Part shown: in pieces, positions 55,121 through 64,000 of the stretch
Position numbering within the stretch: position 1 is the stretch's first letter
Layout: every line of letters starts with the position of its first letter
Source: Stenotrophomonas maltophilia
GTDB taxonomy: Bacteria > Pseudomonadota > Gammaproteobacteria > Xanthomonadales > Xanthomonadaceae
Assembly (NCBI RefSeq): GCF_006970445.1
Contig: NZ_CP033877.1
Span: forward strand, 3,170,750-3,234,749
DNA: 64,000 bases
Reading direction: 5' to 3'
The notes under the pieces: model-generated
Told to the model about the DNA's origin: nothing
What the model saw: the letters and a program-made list of their open reading frames with translations, nothing else
Databases searched by the model: none
Made by a program: the position numbers and the translations under genes

Positions 55121-56542
55121 ATGGCCGCGACATCGCAACGCCTGGGCCTGCCCGCGTTGACTGCACTGGTAGTCGGCTCGATGGTCGGCGCCGGCATCTT
55201 CTCACTGCCGCAGAACGTCGCCCGTAGTGCCGGCCCAGCCGCGGCGCTGATCGGCTGGGCCGTCAGTGGCGCCGGCATGCTGATGCTGGCCTTCGTGTTC
55301 CAGGCCCTGGCCAACCGCCGGCCCGACCTCGATACCGGCATCTACGCCTATGCGCGCGAAGGCTTCGGCAACTACATCGGCTTCTCCGCGGCGTGGGGCT
55401 ACTGGGTTGCCTCGGTGCTCGGCAACGCCAGCTTCTTCGTGCTGATCTTCAGTGGCCTCGGCCACTTCCTGCCGGTGTTCGGCGAAGGCAATACCCCGGC
55501 CGCCGTGGCCGCTTCGTCCGTGCTGTTGTGGACCGTGCACCTGCTGGTGCTGCGTGGCCTTCGGACGGCGGCCATCGTCAACGGCCTGGTGACCGTGGCC
55601 AAGCTGCTGCCGATCGCACTGTTCCTGATCCTGGCCGCAGGCGCGTTCCGCATGGACGTGTTCCGTACCGATTTCCTCGGCAGGCCCGCACTCGGTGACC
55701 TTGGCCAGCAGTTGCGCGGCATGATGCTGGTGACCGTGTGGGTGTTCATCGGCATCGAAGGCGCCAGCATCTATTCGCGGCGTGCCGCGCGCCGTGCCGA
55801 CGTCGGGCGTGCCACGGTGATCGGTTTCGTGGGCGTCTGGCTGTTGCTGGTACTGGTCAGCCTGTTGTCGATGGGCGTACTGTCGCAGGCCGAACTGGCC
55901 GGGCTCCCCAACCCGTCGATGGCATATGTGCTGCGCGCCATCGTCGGCGAATGGGGCGCAACGGTGATCATCATCGGTTCGATCATTTCAGTGCTCGGTG
56001 CGCTGCTGGCCTGGGTGCTGCTGTGCGCCGAAGTGTTGTATGCCGCCGCCGGCGACGGCACCATGCCGGCCTTCCTGGGCCGCGAGAATGCGCGCGGCGT
56101 GCCGGCCAATGCGCTCTGGCTGAGCAACGGCCTGATCCAGCTGTTCCTGCTGCTGGTGCTGGTCAATGCAGGCAGCTACACCGGGCTGGTACTGCTGGCC
56201 GCATCGATGAGCCTGGTGCCCTACTTCCTGTCCACGGCGTTCGGCGTGCAACTGGCCTGGCGCGGACAGGCCTACGCAGGTGAGCCAGGCGCGCGCTGGC
56301 GCGATTTCGGGGTCGCACTGCTGGCCAGTGCCTATGCACTCTGGCTGGTGTATGCCGGCGGCCTCGACAACCTGCTGCTGTCGGTGCTGCTGTATGTGCC
56401 GGGCGTGGTGCTGTTCGGATTGACCCGGCACCAGCGCGGCGAGCGGGTATTCACGCGCTGGGAGTGGGTGCTGTTCGGCGCGATCCTGGCGGTGGCGATC
56501 GCCACGCTGGTGGCGTTCTGCAAGGGGGACCTGAAACTGTAG
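55121..56542 (+). CDS. APA family amino acid antiporter (arginine/ornithine-type)
   Basis: 473 residues from ATG at 55121 preceded by GGGGAT. Twelve or so hydrophobic helices. LGLPALTALVVGSMVGAGIF is the first-helix substrate loop of the APC superfamily, and SLPQNVARSAGPAAALIGW plus VWVFIGIEGASIYSRRA match the basic amino acid/polyamine antiporter group (ArcD/YdgI, CadB, LysP side). The likely role is exchange of arginine, ornithine, lysine or histidine. No arginine deiminase genes are near, so arcD is not assigned. The stop TAG is part of a GTAG repeat element. Confidence 0.9.
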   Translation: MAATSQRLGLPALTALVVGSMVGAGIFSLPQNVARSAGPAAALIGWAVSGAGMLMLAFVFQALANRRPDLDTGIYAYAREGFGNYIGFSAAWGYWVASVLGNASFFVLIFSGLGHFLPVFGEGNTPAAVAASSVLLWTVHLLVLRGLRTAAIVNGLVTVAKLLPIALFLILAAGAFRMDVFRTDFLGRPALGDLGQQLRGMMLVTVWVFIGIEGASIYSRRAARRADVGRATVIGFVGVWLLLVLVSLLSMGVLSQAELAGLPNPSMAYVLRAIVGEWGATVIIIGSIISVLGALLAWVLLCAEVLYAAAGDGTMPAFLGRENARGVPANALWLSNGLIQLFLLLVLVNAGSYTGLVLLAASMSLVPYFLSTAFGVQLAWRGQAYAGEPGARWRDFGVALLASAYALWLVYAGGLDNLLLSVLLYVPGVVLFGLTRHQRGERVFTRWEWVLFGAILAVAIATLVAFCKGDLKL

Positions 56543-56561
56543 AGTCGAGCCGACGCTCGAC
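56539..56561 (+). repeat. SMAG palindrome overlapping a stop codon
   Basis: GTAGA then GTCGAGC-CGAC-GCTCGAC. The TAG of the GTAG head is the stop codon of the antiporter gene (56540-56542). Confidence 0.8.
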
Positions 56562-56597
56562 GCTACGCGACAGGGCAGCCGAACATGGGTTCGGCGC

Positions 56598-57566
56598 TCA
56601 CGGCTTCGCCAGCATGCCGATATCCTGCATCCAGCGCTCGGCCAGCCGCGGCCACGCCGCGACCGGTGCATCCTTCATGCGCAGCCCGAATGCATGGCCG
56701 CCGCGGGCAAACAGATGCATTTCCACCGGCACGCCCGCGTCGATCAGGGCACGGTAGTAGGCCAGTGATTCGCGCACGTCATCGGTGCGATCGTCGGTGG
56801 CCTGCGCGATGAACGTCGGCGGCACCTTGTCATCCACGGTGATGTCCTTGACCAGCGACAACCCCTTTCCGTGCCCCGCCCACAGGTGCCCGGAATACAT
56901 CACCATCGCGAAATCGGGGCGGCTCGGCTGCTCATCCGCCGCGTCGACCGGCGCGTAGCTGCGCGGCGCGTGCGTGCTCAGTCCCGCCACCACGTGACCA
57001 CCGGCGGAAAAGCCGATCACCCCGACCCGCTTCGGATTGATGGACCAGCGCTCGGCCTGCGCGCGCAGCAGGCCCATTGCACGCTGTGCATCCTGCAGGG
57101 CCATCGGCACCTTCGGAATGTCGCGGCAGTTGCACTCGGGATCCCAGTTCGGGCCGGATGCGGGCGCGCGGTACTTCAGCAGTGCACAGGTGACGCCCTG
57201 CGCGGTCAACCAGTCGCAGATCTCGCTGCCTTCCAGGTCCATCGCCAGCACCCGGTAGCCTCCGCCAGGCACCACCATTACCGCGGTGCCATTGGACGGC
57301 CCCTTCGGCGCAAACACGGTGAGAGTCGGCACGGCCACGTTCTGCAGCATCATCCAGTGTTCGCCACTGGCTTCGGAGGTCACGTCGCTGACCTGCTCGG
57401 GGCCTTTCAGTTTTGGCGGCACCATTACCCCGCCCTGCGGCCACAGCGCAAATTCGATGGCGCCCTGTGGCGGATGCCAGGTGGGCGGCGCGACCTCCGC
57501 AGCGGCGCACGACACGATCGCAAGCAGCAGACAACCCATGAACAGGCGTGCGCGCACAATCAACAT
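56598..57566 (-). CDS. Exported alpha/beta hydrolase (BD-FAE / xylan-esterase-like)
   Basis: 322 residues from ATG at 57566 (MLIVRARLFMGCLLLAIVSC), giving a signal peptide ending near CAAAEV. An ATG at 57587 is in frame upstream. VPGGGYR forms the oxyanion hole, GFSAGGH holds the nucleophilic Ser, QATDDRTDD the Asp, and GGHAFG the His. The set fits the alpha/beta hydrolase group that includes acetyl-xylan and feruloyl esterases. Cys residues in DPECNCRD may make a disulfide. Substrate unknown; probably periplasmic or secreted. Confidence 0.88.
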   Translation of the reverse strand: MLIVRARLFMGCLLLAIVSCAAAEVAPPTWHPPQGAIEFALWPQGGVMVPPKLKGPEQVSDVTSEASGEHWMMLQNVAVPTLTVFAPKGPSNGTAVMVVPGGGYRVLAMDLEGSEICDWLTAQGVTCALLKYRAPASGPNWDPECNCRDIPKVPMALQDAQRAMGLLRAQAERWSINPKRVGVIGFSAGGHVVAGLSTHAPRSYAPVDAADEQPSRPDFAMVMYSGHLWAGHGKGLSLVKDITVDDKVPPTFIAQATDDRTDDVRESLAYYRALIDAGVPVEMHLFARGGHAFGLRMKDAPVAAWPRLAERWMQDIGMLAKP

Positions 57567-57588
57567 CCCTGGTTGATGACACTGCATT

Positions 57589-57625
57589 GTAGAGTCGAGC
57601 CATGCCCGACTGACGCAGCTCGACG
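57589..57625 (+). repeat. SMAG-type element upstream of hydrolase
   Basis: GTAGAGTCGAGC at 57589, inner GCCATGCC..., and the complementary GCTCGAC about 20 bases later; stem GTCGAGC/GCTCGAC with a long imperfect loop. Confidence 0.6.
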
Positions 57626-57675
57626 CCACAAACGGCAAAAAAAAACCTGCATCTCGCAATGCAGGTTTCTCAAGG

Positions 57676-57752
57676 TGGCGCCCGAAGTTGGACTCGAACC
57701 AACGACCCCCTGATTAACAGTCAAGTGCTCTAACCGGCTGAGCTATTCGGGC
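57676..57752 (-). tRNA. tRNA-Asn (GTT)
   Basis: 77 bases on the minus strand with encoded CCA. Acceptor arms GCCCGAA/TTCGGGC pair perfectly; the anticodon loop is CTGTTAA with anticodon GTT, after a TTGA.../TCAG stem; the T arm has GGTTCGAGTCC. It lies between the hydrolase and rlmH genes, with a good -10 just upstream. Confidence 0.96.
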
Positions 57753-57760
57753 AGACGACT

Positions 57761-57766
57761 AGTATA
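57761..57766 (-). promoter_or_regulatory. -10 element of the tRNA-Asn promoter
   Basis: TATACT on the minus strand, nine bases before the tRNA 5' end. The matching -35 would lie in the end of rlmH and is weak. Confidence 0.5.
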
Positions 57767-57774
57767 ACCACTCT

Positions 57775-58245
57775 TCACGCGCGATGGTAGGGGTGATTGG
57801 CAATCATTGCGGCAGCGCGATACAGCTGCTCGGCCACCACCAGGCGCACCAGCATGTGCGGCAGCGTCAGCGGTCCGATCGACCACTTTTCATCGGCCAG
57901 CGCGGAGACCTCCGGCGAATGCCCTTCCGGGCCACCGATCAGGAACGCCAGGTCCCTTCCCTGCCCGCGCCAGTGCTCCAGGCGCTGTGCCAGCTGTTCC
58001 GAACTCAGCTGCCGTCCCGGCACATCCAGTGCCACCACATAAGCGTTCTTCGGCAGCGCAGCGATGACCCGCTTGCCTTCATCTTCGGTGGCGCGGCGCG
58101 GATCGCGCCCCTTGCCACGCAGGCCGGGCTCGATTTCCACCAGTTCGAACGGCAGCCAATGCGACAGCCGCTTCTGGTATTCGGCGAACCCCTGCGCGAC
58201 CCAGCTGGGCGCGCGTTCACCGGTGGCGATCAGGCGGGCTTTCAT
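57775..58245 (-). CDS. rlmH: 23S rRNA (pseudouridine-1915 N3) methyltransferase
   Basis: 156 residues from MKARLIATGERAP at 58245. SPOUT-fold signature FLIGGPEGHSPEV with the knot, and the C-terminal SIGPLTLPHMLVRLVVAEQL typical of RlmH. It methylates pseudouridine 1915 in helix 69 of the 50S subunit. It follows rsfS by 64 bases, as in most proteobacteria (nadD-rsfS-rlmH). The tRNA-Asn gene begins 22 bases after its stop. Confidence 0.96.
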   Translation of the reverse strand: MKARLIATGERAPSWVAQGFAEYQKRLSHWLPFELVEIEPGLRGKGRDPRRATEDEGKRVIAALPKNAYVVALDVPGRQLSSEQLAQRLEHWRGQGRDLAFLIGGPEGHSPEVSALADEKWSIGPLTLPHMLVRLVVAEQLYRAAAMIANHPYHRA

Positions 58246-58309
58246 CAACGGTCCTCCAAAACGTCGACGGCGCCATCGGCGCCGTCGAAGGGATGCGTCA
58301 ACGCGTGGC

Positions 58310-58720
58310 TCAGGCCACTTCGTCGTCGCTGGACGGCGGCTGGTCGCCGACGGTCCACAGGCGCTCGAGAGCGTAGAACTCACGCACGCGCGGCAGCATC
58401 ACATGGACGATCACGTCGCCCAGATCGACCAGCACCCACTCGGCTTCGCGCTCGCCTTCAACGCCCAGCGGCATCACGTCGATGTTCTTGGCGAAGCGCA
58501 CGACTTCATCGGCGATCGACTTGACGTGGCGGGTCGAGGTGCCCGAAACGACGATCATGTAGTCGGCAACGCTGGACCGGCCGCGCACGTCGATCTCGAC
58601 CAGGTCCTTGGCCTTCAGGTCTTCGGTGGCTTGGCGGACGCTGGCCAGCAGTTCCGGCACGGACGGCGGCGGGCTGGGCAGATCGACCTTGATGGTCTGG
58701 GGCTGGGTCTGGTTGCTCAA
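58310..58720 (-). CDS. rsfS: Ribosomal silencing factor RsfS
   Basis: 136 residues from TTG at 58720; the true start could be a later in-frame codon since no strong ribosome site is seen. The N-terminus is Pro-rich (DLPSPPPSVPELL). The conserved RsfS core is present: YMIVVSGTSTRHVKSIADEV, EGEREAEWVLVDLGDVIVHV and REFYALERLW. It binds L14 on the 50S subunit and blocks subunit joining when nutrients are scarce. It lies between nadD and rlmH. Confidence 0.94.
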   Translation of the reverse strand: MSNQTQPQTIKVDLPSPPPSVPELLASVRQATEDLKAKDLVEIDVRGRSSVADYMIVVSGTSTRHVKSIADEVVRFAKNIDVMPLGVEGEREAEWVLVDLGDVIVHVMLPRVREFYALERLWTVGDQPPSSDDEVA

Positions 58721-58778
58721 AGTGGATCGACTCGATAAACGTGGGGGCGATTATACGGGGATGGCGCGGCCGCGCCAT

Positions 58779-59444
58779 TCACGCTGTGGCCGGGCGGTAC
58801 AGCCCGTGTGCAGCGACGTAGTCGGCCACGGCCGGCGGCAGCAGGGCGCGCCAGGGGCCACCGGCGGCGATCTGCGAGCGCACGGCACTGGCCGACTCCT
58901 CGCGCAGCGGATGGTGCAGGCGCAGGATGCGCCCGGCCGGGCTGGCGAACAGGGCCTGTTCGTTGTCGGCCCAGCGCCCTTGCAGGGCACGCCCCAGCTC
59001 ACCGTCGATCGACGCCTGCAACGGACTGCCCGGCCGTTCGGCCACCACGAAGTGGGCCAGCCCGAACAGGGCCTCCCATTCGTGCCAGCCGGACAGGCCC
59101 AGCAGGCTGTCGGCGCCCACCAGCCAGGCCAGCGGCCGGCTCGGGCCCAGTTCGCCACGCAGTTCGCGCAGGGTGTCGACGGTGTAGGACGGACGGCCGG
59201 GATAGCGGGTGGCACGGTCCAGTTCGCGGCGGTCCAGCAGCAGGCCCGGCTCGTCGCCGATGGCCAGTGACAACATGGTGCAGCGCTGCTCGGCGGTGGC
59301 GCCGGGCACCGCACGGTGCGGCGGATCGCCTGCCGGCAACATGCGCACGGCCACCTGCAGTTCGTCCCGGGCGGCCCGCGCGATTGCCAGGTGCCCCAGG
59401 TGCACCGGATCGAAGGTGCCCCCGTAATAGATCCGCAGACTCAT
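58779..59444 (-). CDS. nadD: Nicotinate-nucleotide adenylyltransferase
   Basis: 221 residues. GGTFDPVHLGHL is the nucleotidyltransferase HxGH motif; RPSYTVDTLREL and the late HHPLREESASAVRSQI (in place of the ISSTxIR motif) follow. It adenylates nicotinate mononucleotide in NAD synthesis. The ESASAVR replaces the more usual ISSTQIR but keeps the Ser and Arg. Three bases separate it from holA. Confidence 0.95.
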   Translation of the reverse strand: MSLRIYYGGTFDPVHLGHLAIARAARDELQVAVRMLPAGDPPHRAVPGATAEQRCTMLSLAIGDEPGLLLDRRELDRATRYPGRPSYTVDTLRELRGELGPSRPLAWLVGADSLLGLSGWHEWEALFGLAHFVVAERPGSPLQASIDGELGRALQGRWADNEQALFASPAGRILRLHHPLREESASAVRSQIAAGGPWRALLPPAVADYVAAHGLYRPATA

Positions 59445-59447
59445 CGC

Positions 59448-60485
59448 TCAGGCCCGCGCCAGCAGGCGCACGGCACGCGGTTCGGCCACGGCCACCAGCA
59501 GGCGCTCCAGCGCCAGCCAGGCATCGCCGTCGGCCCGCCCCTTGGCGATGCGGTCGACCAGACCGGCTTCGGCCACGAAGCGTTCCCAGCGCTTGCCTTC
59601 CGGGTGCCGCTGCAGCGCGCGCTTGTAGGGCGCCTGCCGCGATTCCCAGATACCACGCGATTTCATTTCGGCGGCCAGGTTGCCGCCACGGGCCTGCACC
59701 CGGGCCAGGCCGGCACCGGCCAGCAGTTCACGGATCACGATCGGCATCAGTGCGGCCACCGCTTCGCCCTCGCCGCGCAGGCCAGCCAGCATGCGCAGCA
59801 CGGCCGGTGGCTGGCCGGAGAACGTCGCCTCCACCAGCCGGAACACGTCGTAGCGGGCAGCATCAGCCACCAGCGACTCCATCCGTTCCACATCCAGCGG
59901 TTGGCCATCGGCCAACAGCGCCAGCTTGTCGATTTCCTGGGCGGCGGCCAGCAGGTTGCCCTCCACCCGCTCGGCCAGGCGCTGCACGGCGGCCGGGTCG
60001 GCACGCAGGCCCTTGCCGCGCAGGCGACGCTCGATCCAGTCCGGCAGTTCGTGCGGCTTGATCGCCCAGGCCACCGACAGCACGCCGATGCGGCTGACCG
60101 CCTCGGCCCATTTGCCCTGATGGGCCTTGCTCCATTCATTGGCCGTGATCATCAGCACCACGTCCGGCGCCGGATTGGCGCAGAACTGGCTGATCACCTC
60201 GGCGCCATCCTTGCCTGGCTTGCCGCTGGGCAGGCGCACCTCGACCAGGCGGCGGGCGCTGAACAGGCTGGGCGCATTGAAGCTGGCGTCGAGCTGGTTC
60301 CAGTCGAAATCACGCCCGTCGGCGTCGAACACTTCGCGTTCGCCGATGCCCGAAGCGCGTGCACGCGCGCGGATGGCATCTGCCGCCTCCAGCACGCGCA
60401 GGGTTTCCGGGCCTGCGATCAGGTACACCGGCGCCAACGGGGTGTCAGCGCCCTGGCTGGCCAGCTGCTCCGGACGCAGTTCCAT
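59448..60485 (-). CDS. holA: DNA polymerase III delta subunit
   Basis: 345 residues starting MELRPEQLASQGAD. The HolA pattern is present: PVYLIAGPETLRVLEAADAI in place of the Walker-like strand, NAPSLFSARRLVEVRLP, and the C-terminal AEMKSRGIWESRQAPYKRAL. It opens the beta clamp in the clamp loader. It follows lptE by 12 bases and precedes nadD by 3, the standard gammaproteobacterial order. Confidence 0.95.
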   Translation of the reverse strand: MELRPEQLASQGADTPLAPVYLIAGPETLRVLEAADAIRARARASGIGEREVFDADGRDFDWNQLDASFNAPSLFSARRLVEVRLPSGKPGKDGAEVISQFCANPAPDVVLMITANEWSKAHQGKWAEAVSRIGVLSVAWAIKPHELPDWIERRLRGKGLRADPAAVQRLAERVEGNLLAAAQEIDKLALLADGQPLDVERMESLVADAARYDVFRLVEATFSGQPPAVLRMLAGLRGEGEAVAALMPIVIRELLAGAGLARVQARGGNLAAEMKSRGIWESRQAPYKRALQRHPEGKRWERFVAEAGLVDRIAKGRADGDAWLALERLLVAVAEPRAVRLLARA

Positions 60486-60497
60486 CGTCGCTGCCGC

Positions 60498-61082
60498 TCA
60501 GTGCTTGACGGCAGCGGCCGGCTCGGCCGGCACCGCACCCTCGATCGGCTTGGCCTTCGGCGCGGACAGGCTGCCACCCTTCTCGATCTCGGCGCGGACC
60601 ACGCTGTCGATACGACGGATGATCGAGGCGGACATTTCCCGGCGCAGCTCCGTGGCCAGGATTTCGCGTTCGGTGGTGGTACCGGTGGCGTCGGTCGGCG
60701 GCGACACGTAGTCGCGCGACAGTTCAATCACCTGCTGCGGCACCAGTTCGCTGCCATCCTCGCGGCGGAAGATGAAGATCACGGCGTAGCGCAGGCTGTA
60801 TTCCTGTGCGCGGCCCTGCGAGTCGATGGCGATCGGCAGGTCACCCCAGCGCTCGGACAACACCTGCAGCTGGGCACTGGGTCCCTTGCTGTCCTCATCG
60901 GCCAGCTTGGCACCGGAGGCCAGCAGGCTGCGATTGAGCAGCTTGACCAGTTCACTGTACGGGGCGGTGGACACCACCTTCACCGGGGCGGTGTCGGTCG
61001 GCAGCATCAGCTTGTTGCGCAGATGGAAGCCGCAGCCGGCGAGGCCGAGGACAAGAACGAGGGCAAGCAGGATTCGGGTCAT
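60498..61082 (-). CDS. lptE: LPS-assembly lipoprotein LptE
   Basis: 194 residues from MTRILLALVL at 61082. Lipobox LAGC with Cys17, then GFHLRNK, the typical LptE beginning. PYSELVKLLNRSLLASGAKL and RDYVSPPTDATGTTTEREI match the family core. It plugs the LptD barrel in the outer membrane and helps insert LPS. The C-terminus has an Ala/Pro/Lys-rich extension. The gene follows leuS by 137 bases, the conserved order. Confidence 0.94.
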   Translation of the reverse strand: MTRILLALVLVLGLAGCGFHLRNKLMLPTDTAPVKVVSTAPYSELVKLLNRSLLASGAKLADEDSKGPSAQLQVLSERWGDLPIAIDSQGRAQEYSLRYAVIFIFRREDGSELVPQQVIELSRDYVSPPTDATGTTTEREILATELRREMSASIIRRIDSVVRAEIEKGGSLSAPKAKPIEGAVPAEPAAAVKH

Positions 61083-61219
61083 GGAGACAGTCTGGCGGAG
61101 CCGGGCGATCACGGCAACACACAGCGTGCCCGAAGCCGCGTGAATGCAGGGCCATCAAGTACCCGGCCCTGCTTCTGGAAAGGCACCGGCCACCGCGCGG
61201 GTGACCGGTGCGGGGTACA

Positions 61220-63967
<2,748 letters not shown>

Positions 63968-64000
63968 TCAGCGCGGTCGCGACAGTGGCAGCGCCAAGGC
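63968..64000 (-). CDS. Possible 3' end of a gene entering from the right edge
   Basis: Minus-strand codons from the edge read ALALPLSRPR then TGA at 63970-63968. A GC-rich imperfect palindrome follows (around 63929-63957). Too short to identify; it may be the end of the gene that precedes leuS. Confidence 0.3.
   Translation of the reverse strand, partial: ALALPLSRPR

Overview
The window looks like chromosome of a Stenotrophomonas maltophilia-complex bacterium (Xanthomonadales, Gammaproteobacteria). The base composition is very GC-rich. There are four large TonB-dependent receptors and two M13 metallopeptidases. Small GTAG-headed palindromes of the SMAG/REP type described for S. maltophilia sit between genes, and core gene order is typical of Xanthomonadaceae (maf-rng-yhdP-tldD; leuS-lptE-holA-nadD-rsfS-rlmH; tilS-xseB-ispA). 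No search could be run, so all names rest on motifs, length and context.

Layout. 1-4703 (minus strand): a lambda-order siphophage tail cassette (tail tube, G and G-T assembly chaperones, tape measure, two small tail proteins, NlpC/P60 peptidase) that leaves the window at position 1. It carries a textbook -1 frameshift site. No head genes lie between it and the host gene at 5069. 5069-7922: dienelactone hydrolase, HIT protein, a 55-residue membrane protein, dcd and an Mrp/ApbC ATPase. 8128-22355: an envelope and nutrient region with a tandem pair of paralogous TonB-dependent receptors, a third convergent receptor, then two M13 peptidase genes, the second lacking key active-site residues. 22481-31628: VOC protein, carotenoid-desaturase-like oxidoreductase, rhomboid, DMT transporter with an alkyltransferase-like gene, gor-dadA-DUF418 operon, slyD. 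31740-37153: two NlpC/P60 hydrolases, a DAACS symporter, an alkaline phosphatase and a WG-repeat-like protein. 37154-37697 is non-coding and packed with repeat elements. 37698-50234: tilS-xseB-ispA, a DUF4870 protein, pmbA/darP, tldD, yhdP, rng, maf. 50365-56542: SIMPL protein, TonB, a fourth TonB-dependent receptor, an APA-family antiporter. 56598-64000: an alpha/beta hydrolase, tRNA-Asn and the rlmH-rsfS-nadD-holA-lptE-leuS group.

Systems and signals that stand out are these: (1) the headless tail cassette, either a prophage remnant or an F-type (flexible) tailocin; (2) a family of large structured intergenic elements, three copies here, each with 23-25 bp arms that differ in sequence between copies yet stay complementary, an inner core with short hairpins, and a covarying tail hairpin that twice sits directly after a stop codon; (3) an apparent pseudo-peptidase paired with an active-looking M13 enzyme; (4) a 28-bp perfect inverted repeat that supplies the last codons of the VOC gene.
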